From positions 62,001 to 126,000 of the forward strand of contig NZ_JADEXQ010000003.1 of NCBI RefSeq assembly GCF_015207035.1: 64,000 bases of DNA, given 5' to 3'. Below are positions 17,186 to 27,428 of this stretch, one piece after another. Origin of the DNA: Romeriopsis navalis LEGE 11480 (GTDB lineage: Bacteria; Cyanobacteriota; Cyanobacteriia; Leptolyngbyales; Leptolyngbyaceae). The notes below the pieces were generated by a model. The model was not told where the DNA came from. It searched no databases and was given only the letters and a program-made list of their open reading frames with translations. Position 1 is the stretch's first letter. Every line of letters starts with the position of its first letter. A program made the translations under genes and the position numbers.

Positions 17186-18034
17186 ATGCGTTACCGGATC
17201 TTTCAACCTGACGATCGGACTTTGCGCTTGGAGACTCATCCGAGTTTGGGGCAATGGGCTTTAGTGGTGAGTTTTGCGCTGTTATCCTGCGTGATGACGG
17301 CAGTGACGGTTAATGGCATTAATGCGCGGCAGGTATTTCAGTGTGATCGTGCCACGAATCAATGTCAGCTACAGGAAGTCGGGTTGCTATTCCGCGATGC
17401 ATTGCCACCGAAAACATTGTCGTTGAATCACATTGTGGCTGTTTATCAACGGACGGAGCGACGATCGAGCCGCAATTCCAAAACTTATTTGGTGTTTGCC
17501 CTGCGGGATACTGCTGGGCGAGAATACTCGACGAGTTTACCCGCTGCTCACAATGTTGAACCGATTCGGCAGTTTCTGAACCAACCGCAGCGGCAACAGC
17601 TCAATCTGGTGGATTATCAGGTGGGTCGCAAACTGTTGCTGGGCTTTCTGACTGGTTTTGGATGGCTGAGTGCGGTTTGTTGGGGGGCGCTCTGTGGCAA
17701 GCAGCAGCGCGTGCTACTTCAACGTGATCAGCAGACCTTAGAGATTCGCCACCACTACAACGGGGTGGGGCGATTTTGTTCACGGATCTTGGGGCAGCGG
17801 GTTTTCCCGAGGGTTGAAGATTCCCAAATTTTTGCTTGGTCGGATATTCGCGATGTCGAGGTCTATACGCGCGATCGTCGCGCCCTCACGCGCCGCGAAA
17901 AGTCATTGCCGAAGCATACGCTGCGATTGTGTTTGAATGATCCGGAAACGCCGATCGACCTGTTGCATCTCGATGATCAGCGCAAATTAATTGATGTCGC
18001 GGACACCGTCAATGCTTTTAGGCAGATCAATTAG
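17186..18034 (+). CDS. membrane protein with two helical hairpins, function unknown
   Basis: The 282-residue protein has a first membrane helix at about 27-48 (LVVSFALLSCVMTAVTVNGI), a soluble stretch with a Cys pair (CDRATNQC) and a beta-like section (TYLVFALRDTAGREYS), a second hydrophobic region at about 152-175 (LLLGFLTGFGWLSAVCWGAL), and a C-terminal cytosolic domain that looks like a small PH-like fold (VLLQRDQQTLEIRHH ... WSDIRDVEVYTRD). The start has GAGG nearby. It is the intact paralogue of the broken gene just upstream, 64 bp away. No named family is recognised. Confidence 0.78.
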   Translation: MRYRIFQPDDRTLRLETHPSLGQWALVVSFALLSCVMTAVTVNGINARQVFQCDRATNQCQLQEVGLLFRDALPPKTLSLNHIVAVYQRTERRSSRNSKTYLVFALRDTAGREYSTSLPAAHNVEPIRQFLNQPQRQQLNLVDYQVGRKLLLGFLTGFGWLSAVCWGALCGKQQRVLLQRDQQTLEIRHHYNGVGRFCSRILGQRVFPRVEDSQIFAWSDIRDVEVYTRDRRALTRREKSLPKHTLRLCLNDPETPIDLLHLDDQRKLIDVADTVNAFRQIN

Positions 18035-18064
18035 CGATAAGCATCTTAAAAGGCTTATCGCTAA
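18031..18064. terminator. perfect 12-bp hairpin overlapping the stop codon
   Basis: TTAGCGATAAGC (18031-18042) and GCTTATCGCTAA (18053-18064) form a perfect stem with a 10-nt loop. The left arm includes the stop codon of the membrane protein gene. It sits between convergent genes and is symmetrical, so it may end transcripts from both sides, although a T-run is missing. Confidence 0.6.
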
Positions 18065-18101
18065 ACTGATGCGCGGATTCTGTCGTTAATTTCGTCCTGC
18101 T

Positions 18102-18752
18102 TTATTGGCTATTACGAACGCTATTGGATAAGCGTTCTGCCGCGGCTGCGCGTTCATTTGCTTCTATAGTATTGGCAAGTCTTTGTCCTGCAGCTGCGCG
18201 TTCATTTGCTTCTATAGTATTGGCAAGTCTTTGTGCTGCTGCGCTTCGGGCTGCTTCTTGCTGGGCAATTGCATTTGCCTGTCGGGCAGCAGCGGCGCGT
18301 GCGGCGTTTTGCTGGGCAATTGCATTTGCCTGCCGGGCGGCGGCGGCTCCGGCTGGAGAGACATCTTGACCGTTGCTACCGACTAAGAAGGATGTGGATA
18401 CCCAGCCACGAATGTTGCCCGATGTGACTTCGAACCACTCACCATTACGATCGCTAGTGTGGAATGTCACGGGTGAACCGTGGGGGGCAGAACCGACGAT
18501 CGCGGCGCCTGTTGAATTGCTAGCTCGAATATTTAATGTACTACCATCATTGGTTTTGACGAAGTAGTTGACCGGCGTTGGAGCGGGTGCGGGCGCTTGT
18601 GGTGCGGGTGCGGCCGTGGCGGTATTATTGGCGGCAACGGGTGCGGCTGTAGGTTGTGGCGCGGCCGCATTGTTTGAACCAAAGGAAACTTTCATACAGC
18701 CGATGCTCAAAAGGCTGAGAGCGGCTGCGGTCAGAAAAACTGGTAATTTCAT
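18102..18752 (-). CDS. SH3-domain lipoprotein with C-terminal 16-residue repeats
   Basis: The 216-residue product starts MKLPVFLTAAALSLLSIGC, a lipoprotein signal with lipobox LSIGC. A Pro/Ala-rich linker leads to a bacterial SH3 (SH3_3-like) domain at about 63-125 (STLNIRASNSTGAAIVGSAP ... GWVSTSFLV), which in secreted proteins often binds peptidoglycan. The tail is Ala/Gln-rich with two nearly identical 16-residue units (RLANTIEANERAAAGQ) and a degenerate third (RLSNSVRNSQ). The signal and the RL(S/A)N(S/T)I motif are shared with the lipoprotein at 15101-15586. Likely anchored in a membrane facing the periplasm. Confidence 0.85.
   Translation of the reverse strand: MKLPVFLTAAALSLLSIGCMKVSFGSNNAAAPQPTAAPVAANNTATAAPAPQAPAPAPTPVNYFVKTNDGSTLNIRASNSTGAAIVGSAPHGSPVTFHTSDRNGEWFEVTSGNIRGWVSTSFLVGSNGQDVSPAGAAAARQANAIAQQNAARAAAARQANAIAQQEAARSAAAQRLANTIEANERAAAGQRLANTIEANERAAAAERLSNSVRNSQ
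18145..18240. repeat. 48-bp in-gene tandem duplication
   Basis: Two consecutive 48-bp units (18145-18192 and 18193-18240) differ at only a few positions and encode the 16-residue repeat near the C-terminus of the SH3 lipoprotein. The period keeps the frame, so copy number can change without breaking the gene. Confidence 0.8.
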
Positions 18753-19224
18753 AGGAAATTCTGCTTGAGAACACGTTGGATGAATTAATCAATTCTCAAG
18801 CCCACAGCGAAATGTCGATCGCTGCTACGTTTCGTCACATCGGTGATGCCTAAGAATCTTATGTCTGAGTATGCCCATGCAGTGAGAGTCGGTTATTGGT
18901 GATATTGCCTATGCGATCGTCATCGCGCTCAGGACTTGTAGTTTCGCTGCGATTTAAAGCCGCGATCGTCACGGTCGCAATGTTCAAATATCTGATAATT
19001 GAACAGAAATGATGTCAGCGTTTTCTGATTAAAGGTGGCGCGATCGAGCGCATTATCAGACGTAATCGTCAATTCCTTGAGTGAAATCGCTGATGCCAGT
19101 CTAATGGCATCAATTTAGCTATGAGTTGAGATCCGTAAATCCTCCATTCACGCATTTTTCACCCTTGTTAGAACTAAACAAGAAATGCGTTTGCTATAAA
19201 TTATCCGCCTAAGGGAGTTGGCCG
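18753..19224. other. intergenic region between divergent genes
   Basis: No frame with a ribosome site or motif was found. The stretch carries several CGATCG palindromes and supplies promoters for the SH3 lipoprotein gene (minus) and the gene at 19225 (plus). Confidence 0.5.
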
Positions 19225-19737
19225 ATGACTGTCAGTCAAGATTTCTTTGCCACACTTGCTAGTATGTACCAGTCCGAGCAGTCTGGTGCGATTTTCGGGA
19301 TTACCGATAACGATCGCATGTTAGTTGTGGCTTTTGATGCCGGGACAATCAAAGGCATGCGGTTTGGGCGTTTAACGGGAATTGATGTTCTCGCTGAGCT
19401 ACAGCACGTTGAGTTCAAGAGTTTTGCCGTCAAGCTCGACAAGTCGCTGCCGCTCCAGCCTGGGTTGCCAGCAACCGTCGAGATTTTTACACAACTTGTA
19501 TCCAGGATGCCCACTGAGGTACTCGCAGAAGTGCTCGTGAGTTCTGCTACGCAGGAGCAAGGCACTAGTGCAAACTCCAAAATAGCTGACGGTCAAGCCG
19601 TACCGGCAGAGGATACACCCGCCCAGCCGCAACCACAGCGGAAAATGATGTACCGTGGCCAGGTGGTCGAAGCTCCGCCACAAGCGCCGGCTCGCCGGAG
19701 TCGGATGATGTATCGTGGTCAACCAATTGGCGAATAG
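19225..19737 (+). CDS. hypothetical protein with two C-terminal YRG motifs (DUF4278-like)
   Basis: ATG at 19225 follows GGGAG at good spacing. The 170-residue protein has an N-terminal globular domain (to about residue 110) with a beta-rich, DUF4388-like look (GAIFGITDNDRMLVVAFDAG, GRLTGIDVLAELQH), a Gln/Pro/Ala-rich linker, and a tail in which KMMYRGQVVE and RMMYRGQPIG repeat. The MxYRG pattern is reminiscent of DUF4278, a short cyanobacterial element of unknown role, here duplicated. Domain names are tentative. Monocistronic, ending before a symmetrical hairpin. Confidence 0.65.
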   Translation: MTVSQDFFATLASMYQSEQSGAIFGITDNDRMLVVAFDAGTIKGMRFGRLTGIDVLAELQHVEFKSFAVKLDKSLPLQPGLPATVEIFTQLVSRMPTEVLAEVLVSSATQEQGTSANSKIADGQAVPAEDTPAQPQPQRKMMYRGQVVEAPPQAPARRSRMMYRGQPIGE

Positions 19738-19763
19738 CCAGAATTCTAGGAAAAAGCAGAACT

Positions 19764-19792
19764 TCATCAAATTGATGAAATCAATTTGATGA
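19764..19792. terminator. 13-bp inverted repeat between convergent genes
   Basis: TCATCAAATTGAT (19764-19776) and ATCAATTTGATGA (19780-19792) are exact reverse complements around a 3-bp centre. Placed between the convergent YRG-motif gene and pyrG, it is probably a bidirectional terminator, although it is AT-rich and lacks a clear T-tail. Confidence 0.5.
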
Positions 19793-19866
19793 GGATGTCT
19801 CCTCGATCTAGCCGTTCCGCACCACCATTTCTCGCATGATCAATCGGTAATGCCCATAATGTTGGC

Positions 19867-21856
<1,990 letters not shown>

Positions 21857-22009
21857 ATGTATCAATCAGACTCTCAAAAAGACTTAAAACTGCTTTTAGC
21901 ATTTGTGATGACGGCGAGTTTGCTGCTACTGGGGATTGGCTTGAATTCGGTGGTACAAGTCAGTACCCGTGATACCGGCCTCTGGACGCAGAATTTGGCG
22001 AGTTGGTAA
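21857..22009 (+). CDS. small single-helix membrane protein, 50 aa
   Basis: ATG at 21857 follows TGGAG at good spacing. The product MYQSDSQKDLKLLLAF... has a charged N-terminus, one hydrophobic segment (LLLAFVMTASLLLLGIGL) and a short polar tail (STRDTGLWTQNLASW). The size and layout fit a small membrane-associated protein; no family is recognised. Upstream codons to a TTG-type start at 21800 have no ribosome site. Confidence 0.55.
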   Translation: MYQSDSQKDLKLLLAFVMTASLLLLGIGLNSVVQVSTRDTGLWTQNLASW

Positions 22010-22092
22010 AAACGCTCGTTGGACTGATTCTGACTGTGACAAATCGCGACTGTGGTTGATTTAAGACTTTGGTTGACTAGGGCTGTAGTTGA

Positions 22093-23763
22093 CTAAGACT
22101 GTGGTTGATTGGGCGATGCAGCGGGTGTTGGTTTTGCTTCGACGATCGCCCATCCTTCGATTTGTGCAATCGGCTTAAATGATTTTGATGTGATCGTTTT
22201 GGCGATCGCTAAATCCGATTGCGGAACGAGAACAGTCAAAGTGGTTTGAGGCGTTTTGGTCGCCTCTAGCCACTGCCAATTTGTGGGGATAATCCGGCGA
22301 TCGCTATAGAATTCCAGCGATGGCCGGGATTCTGGTGCGGTGGTATAGACGGGTTGTTTGGCCGGTGTATGGCGTTTGACTAAAGCGGCGATCGGTTTGA
22401 CGGCAGGACGTTCCGCCAGTTCCCAGACCCAATGCTCGGAGCTGACGAAGCCCAGCAAGGTAAGATAGCTGCCCCAAATCAGCACCAAGATAAACTGCCG
22501 TGACTGTTGGAGAGCGGTAATGCCAGCGACCATTAGGGTCATCGCCAAAGTGCCACAGATCAGCACCAAATCCGGTTCGGAGCCTTGGAGTAAATAGTAA
22601 ATTAAGGCACTGAGCACCAGGCCGCTGAGCGTGAAGAACGTCCCAGCCCAAAGCCGATGGGCCGGGATACGGATGCCCGCCATTAAGTTTTGCTGCGCGG
22701 GTTCCCAAAGATCGGTCAAACTGGCGCCAACGAGCAGGGCGATCGCTGGGTATAACGGCATGGCGTACCAAGGTAATTTGGTTTGCATGACCGAAATAAT
22801 CAAGAAATAGCTGCCAAACCAGAGGCTGAGCATCTTGGCCCAGCTCAAGTGCCAATCGCGCCACAGCAAGCGGATTCCGAGGGGAATAAAGACTAACCAA
22901 ATGCTGCCGTACTTGAGAATTTCCAGCAGATAAAACCAAACTGAACCGGCATTGCGCTCAACCGCTTGACCCACGCGATTGAGGGATTGTTCGAGGAAAT
23001 GTGCCTGGATAAACGGCAGGCCGTAATGTTCATATTGGGCGCTATACCAGCCGATAACGGGCATCATTCCGAGCAGCAGTCCCAGCCAAAAATAGCCACT
23101 GCGAAAAATTCTCGGTGTATCCCATAGCAAAAAAGCGAGCCCGATCGCGCCCAGCACAATCCCGAGTAAACCTTTCGTCAGGCACATCAGACCAATGCTA
23201 GCGCCGATGCCAAGGCTCCAGCGAAAGTCGCGCCGGGAACGTAGCAAACAGCCCCACATTAAAATTAAGAAGCAGAGAATCGCGCCATCAAGCATTGCCA
23301 GTCGCCCTTGCCGCACGACGGGTAAATAAGTCAGATAGACGCCAGCCGCGAAAATGGCTGGTAGCCGGCGATAAAACATTTCGCGCCCGACCCAATACAG
23401 TAAGGGCACGGAAATCGCGCTGAGCAGGGCCCCAGGCAGACGCGCCATAGATTCATTCACGCCACCCATCAGATAGGCAATACTGACGAGCCAGTGCATC
23501 AGGGGGGGCTTGTTAATGTAGGGCGCCCCATCGATATATTGCGGAAATAGCCAAACTGATTGATCAAAGCGCGATCGCCAAATTTCCCGCGCGACAGTGG
23601 CCACAATGCCTTCATCCCAGTCCCGCAATGGTAAGTCGCCCAATTGCCAGGTATAGAGCAAGAGCGCGGCGATCGTCCAAAGGAGCATCCAGAGTAAGTC
23701 GATACGTCGGTCTTCTGCCGCAATGCCGAGCTGCCGATAGATTGTGGATGAAGAACGTTCCAT
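22093..23763 (-). CDS. GT39/ArnT-like membrane glycosyltransferase
   Basis: The 556-residue protein has about eleven to twelve hydrophobic segments and the catalytic first-loop motif LRDWDEGIVATVAREIW, with the D-x-[DE] signature of the GT-C superfamily (dolichyl-phosphate-mannose mannosyltransferase/ArnT type). INKPPLMHWL follows as the second conserved loop, and LPWYAMPLYPA is a family pattern. It should transfer a sugar from a polyprenyl-phosphate donor to a periplasmic acceptor. The C-terminal about 110 residues form a soluble domain (KRHTPAKQPVYTTAPESRPS). ATG at 23763 is chosen over a TTG at 23790. Confidence 0.88.
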   Translation of the reverse strand: MERSSSTIYRQLGIAAEDRRIDLLWMLLWTIAALLLYTWQLGDLPLRDWDEGIVATVAREIWRSRFDQSVWLFPQYIDGAPYINKPPLMHWLVSIAYLMGGVNESMARLPGALLSAISVPLLYWVGREMFYRRLPAIFAAGVYLTYLPVVRQGRLAMLDGAILCFLILMWGCLLRSRRDFRWSLGIGASIGLMCLTKGLLGIVLGAIGLAFLLWDTPRIFRSGYFWLGLLLGMMPVIGWYSAQYEHYGLPFIQAHFLEQSLNRVGQAVERNAGSVWFYLLEILKYGSIWLVFIPLGIRLLWRDWHLSWAKMLSLWFGSYFLIISVMQTKLPWYAMPLYPAIALLVGASLTDLWEPAQQNLMAGIRIPAHRLWAGTFFTLSGLVLSALIYYLLQGSEPDLVLICGTLAMTLMVAGITALQQSRQFILVLIWGSYLTLLGFVSSEHWVWELAERPAVKPIAALVKRHTPAKQPVYTTAPESRPSLEFYSDRRIIPTNWQWLEATKTPQTTLTVLVPQSDLAIAKTITSKSFKPIAQIEGWAIVEAKPTPAASPNQPQS

Positions 23764-23940
23764 GCACCTTGGGGATGACTGATTCGTCAAGTTGACTGAT
23801 CAGCGGATAATTACCCAGTGTAATTGGGGAATTTAACCACTGCGGGAAACCGATTGTCATATCTACGATCGATATTTAGCAACGTACCCTGTTTTGCGAT
23901 GCGTGTCGGCGTTTTATTAAACTGATTTTAGGAATTGATC

Positions 23941-24222
23941 ATGGCCCATTGTCCCAGCTGCGATCGTGCATTGGTTTTATGTATCCGCAATCATTATCAA
24001 TACTGGTTTTGTCCGCATTGTTGGACGGAAATGCCACAAAACCACATCAATTCGCCTCATTCAATTAAGATCCCGGTGAATCTGTCGAGCCCGATCGTGG
24101 TTGATCCATTTGATGCGATGGAATTGGATAGTGCGATGGCGGCACCCGCTGCTTCGTCCAATCTGGCGTTACCGAATGCCACATTGGACGAAGTGACTAC
24201 TCAACCGATGTTTCAGAATTGA
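23941..24222 (+). CDS. small zinc-ribbon protein
   Basis: ATG at 23941 (AGGA seven bases upstream) gives 93 residues. The N-terminus has a CPSC-x17-CPHCW arrangement (CPSCDRALVLC, WFCPHCWTEMP) typical of a zinc ribbon; the rest is low-complexity and polar. The last 26 bp overlap the 3' end of the convergent histidine kinase gene. Related short cyanobacterial proteins are uncharacterised. Role unknown. Confidence 0.7.
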   Translation: MAHCPSCDRALVLCIRNHYQYWFCPHCWTEMPQNHINSPHSIKIPVNLSSPIVVDPFDAMELDSAMAAPAASSNLALPNATLDEVTTQPMFQN

Positions 24223-27200
24223 CACTGGGTGGGTGATCGAGCACGAATTGACGCGGCAGAATTACGGTAATGATCGTGCCTTGGTTGGCTGCACTTTGAA
24301 TCTTAATGGAGCCTTGGTGCAGTTCGACGGAATGTTTAACGATCGCCAGTCCCAGCCCTGTGCCGGAAATTGCTCCAACGTTAGTCCCCCGGTGGAAGGG
24401 TTCAAATAAACGAGTTTGGTCGGCGATCGGGACGCCAATCCCTTGATCGCGAATTTTGACAATGATTTGTTCGCTAGAGCAATGTAGATGGACATTCACC
24501 GTGGAATCGACTGGCGAGTACTTTAAGGCGTTGGAAAGGAGATTGTTGAAAATCTGTCGGAGTAGCCGTTCATCGAGGAAGGCCTTAATCGTTGCTTTTT
24601 GGTCGAGGACGCCATCGGATCGCTGGATTTGGAAGGCTAGATGATGCTGGTCTTGGTCATTAAATAGCATTTCGTCAATCAAATGCTGGAAAAATTCCCG
24701 CAGATCCAACTCAACGGGATCGACCTGCCAACGATTCGCTTCGGCTTTTTCAATCACCAAAATGTCGTTGAGCAGATTGTTCATATTCAGTGCGGCATTC
24801 TGAATTCGCTTTGTGTGCTCAAAGTAGCGCGATAGATCGGCGCTCTCAATGCAGCGCTCGGCATAATATTCCAACAAATCAACCGACGAAAGGATGGTGC
24901 TTAAGGGCGTACGGAATTCGTGGGAGGTGGTCGAGACAAAGCGCGATTTGAGTTCGCTTAGTTCCCGTTCTTTTAGCAGGGTTTTTTCGAGATCCGACTC
25001 GGCCCGTTTGCGTTGGGTCACATCACGCTGGATCCCAACCCAATAGTTGTAATGTCCCCGGGTGCCAGCGACGGGGAAGAGGCTCAGCTCAATCCAGACC
25101 TCCGAACCATCTTTGCGATAGTTGATGATTTCTACCATGACTGGTTCCCATCGCTTGAGGGCGGCCCGGACGGATTTGAGTTTGGTGAGGTCAGTTTTGG
25201 GGCCTTGGAGGATACGGGGTGTCTTACCGATCACTTCTTCGCGGCTATAGCCCATCATTTTGGTGAAGGCATCGTTGACAAAAACGATGTGTGGGCCAGG
25301 CAGTTCAACGGGCTCTGCCTCGGTAATTAAGACCGCATCGTTGGCGTTCAGAATCACGGACTCCAGTAGGGTGAGCCAGTTCTCCTTTTGTTGACGATCA
25401 GAAATATCTTCTACCATGCCAGCAATGCGGTATACCTTACCCTCGGCATTGCGCACGGGGAAGGCCCGGCCGAGGAGCCATTGGGTAACACCATCGGGTC
25501 GCATAAATCGATAGGTGATTTCGCCCGATCGTCCGCCAAAGGGACGTTTGCTGGCTTTGTGCACGGCGGCGAGATCATCGGGGTGAACGCGGGTCAGCCA
25601 TTCATTCCAATTTTTCTGTTGGGCGCGTTCGGGGGCGACGCCGAGGACGGTTTTGCAGGCGCGGCTGATGTAAATGATGCGCTGTTCCTGGAGGTCATAC
25701 ATCCAGAATACGTGGGGAATATTTTCGGTGAGTTGGGGGAGACGCTCTTGGCTTTCTTGCAGATCCGCCTCGACTTGATTGCGCTCGTAGACATGCTTGA
25801 ACATATCTGTCATATCGCGGAAATAAATGGCGATTCCGTCTGCCGACGGGTTGATGCGGAGGGAATACCAGCGATCGCAGGGTGCATAATATTCAACGGC
25901 TTCACTGGTCTGCACTTTCCGCACACTTTGTTTGAGGAAAGTCGCAATGCTGCTGTGGGCAAATTCGGGAAATTCTTCCCAGAGAACTTTGCCGAGCAGA
26001 CTTTTTCCCGATCGGCCAATGGTGCGGGCTGCTTCGTGATTGACGTAGGTAAAGCGCCAATGGCGATCGCAGGCAATGAAGCTATCGGTGACGCTCTCGA
26101 GGATTTGCTCGATCTGTTCTTGGGCGAGGGCGACTTTGGATTGGGCCCCCCGTTCGCGGCGACGCAGCGCTTGGCGATCGGCCTCAGCCTGACGGCGTTG
26201 GGTAATATCGGAGAGAGTGAGAACGACTTCATAGGGCAACATCTCGCCCTCACGAAACATCGGTTGAGCGTTGACTGCCAGCCATAGCCGCATGTTGTTG
26301 GGCCGATGGAGGCCGACGATGACATTGATACAGGGAATCCCGGTGCGGAGTGTCAGTTGGGCCGGGTGATCAACCATTTCCAGGGCCATGCCATTTTCAT
26401 GTAACCACTGCCAGCGGGTGTCAAATAAGCTGCTGCGGGCTAACTCGGGTACGGTTAAGCCCATGGTTTGGGCGGCGCTGGCATTGCAGGTTTGGACTTT
26501 ACCAACGGGATTTACAACGAGTACACCTTCATGCAGGGTGGCGACGATCGAGCGGTGGCGGGCTTCACTGCGCTGGAGGTTGACTTGCAGTTGATGGCGG
26601 CGATTTAGTTCGAGGTTGAGTGCTTGATTACGTTCGGTGAGTTGGAGGATCTCTTCGGCCAGATCGGGCTGGCGGACGACGGTTTGATCGAGATGTTTGC
26701 GATCGCTAATATTTTGAGCAATCAGCTGGATTTCCAGGAGTTGGCTGTGGCGATTGTAGATCCCGGTCAGAATCCAATGCTGCCAATGGAGACTACCGGC
26801 CCGGACTAAGCGATGTTCAAATTGAACAGCCCGTCGGGATGCACTGGCCTGATGGAGCTCTTCGATCCCATGTTGAAATTGTTCACGTAGGTCGAGATCA
26901 CTTTGGGCCAGATCCCACAACGAATCGCCAACCACCGGTTGCTCAAACTGGCCGAAGGCGTGGGCAAAGGCGACGTTGGCGGCGGTAATAGTGCCGTCGC
27001 TCATACAGCGGGCGATCGGATCGGGGTGGTGTTGCAGGAGGTTTTTGTAGCGAGCCTCACTGCGCTGTAGGGCGATGATTGCCCGTTGGAGTAATGTTTT
27101 ATTTTGTGCTGCATTAGGCGAGGCTGGCTGCGGCTCGGTGGCTGGATCGCTCGGGGTGCTGAGTCGTTGTTTCGCGGTGCTGGCCGAATTGGTCGTGGAT

Positions 27201-27307
27201 TGGGCATTTGCTGGAGAGTGTTGGGCTAAAGCGGCTTGGAGCTTCTGCACCTGCTGCTCTAACGCCGCATTCCGATGTTGTAATTGGATCCAATCTTGAT
27301 CCGACAT
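24197..27307 (-). CDS. multi-PAS sensor histidine kinase
   Basis: A 1036-residue soluble kinase without visible membrane segments. After an N-terminal coiled coil and a low-complexity Ser/Thr/Ala stretch come five PAS domains at roughly 82-205, 245-375, 395-505, 515-640 (with a PAC segment ending MVEDISDRQ) and 645-770. The fifth has GYSREEVIGKTPRILQGP, the LOV-like helix but without the flavin-adduct Cys (Pro instead). HisKA H-box SHEFRTPLS follows at about 800, and the ATPase has NLLSNALKYSP, RDQGIGVP and GTGLGLAIVKHS. It lies just downstream of the response regulator-kinase gene, possibly one transcript. Confidence 0.93.
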   Translation of the reverse strand: MSDQDWIQLQHRNAALEQQVQKLQAALAQHSPANAQSTTNSASTAKQRLSTPSDPATEPQPASPNAAQNKTLLQRAIIALQRSEARYKNLLQHHPDPIARCMSDGTITAANVAFAHAFGQFEQPVVGDSLWDLAQSDLDLREQFQHGIEELHQASASRRAVQFEHRLVRAGSLHWQHWILTGIYNRHSQLLEIQLIAQNISDRKHLDQTVVRQPDLAEEILQLTERNQALNLELNRRHQLQVNLQRSEARHRSIVATLHEGVLVVNPVGKVQTCNASAAQTMGLTVPELARSSLFDTRWQWLHENGMALEMVDHPAQLTLRTGIPCINVIVGLHRPNNMRLWLAVNAQPMFREGEMLPYEVVLTLSDITQRRQAEADRQALRRRERGAQSKVALAQEQIEQILESVTDSFIACDRHWRFTYVNHEAARTIGRSGKSLLGKVLWEEFPEFAHSSIATFLKQSVRKVQTSEAVEYYAPCDRWYSLRINPSADGIAIYFRDMTDMFKHVYERNQVEADLQESQERLPQLTENIPHVFWMYDLQEQRIIYISRACKTVLGVAPERAQQKNWNEWLTRVHPDDLAAVHKASKRPFGGRSGEITYRFMRPDGVTQWLLGRAFPVRNAEGKVYRIAGMVEDISDRQQKENWLTLLESVILNANDAVLITEAEPVELPGPHIVFVNDAFTKMMGYSREEVIGKTPRILQGPKTDLTKLKSVRAALKRWEPVMVEIINYRKDGSEVWIELSLFPVAGTRGHYNYWVGIQRDVTQRKRAESDLEKTLLKERELSELKSRFVSTTSHEFRTPLSTILSSVDLLEYYAERCIESADLSRYFEHTKRIQNAALNMNNLLNDILVIEKAEANRWQVDPVELDLREFFQHLIDEMLFNDQDQHHLAFQIQRSDGVLDQKATIKAFLDERLLRQIFNNLLSNALKYSPVDSTVNVHLHCSSEQIIVKIRDQGIGVPIADQTRLFEPFHRGTNVGAISGTGLGLAIVKHSVELHQGSIKIQSAANQGTIITVILPRQFVLDHPPSVNSETSVE

Positions 27308-27428
27308 TCTGATTCCACCAAAACTTAACTAAGCAATTTTATTGAGGGCCGCGATTTGATTGGTTACAAGCGCTACGCCTGCATCAATCGGATCAGGGAT
27401 AACTACTGTTTAAATCTTCAGTTGCGCA

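Noticed and set aside
25388-26287. 299-codon plus-strand frame opposite the PAS kinase
   Set aside because: Antisense shadow of a well-supported kinase; no motif of its own.
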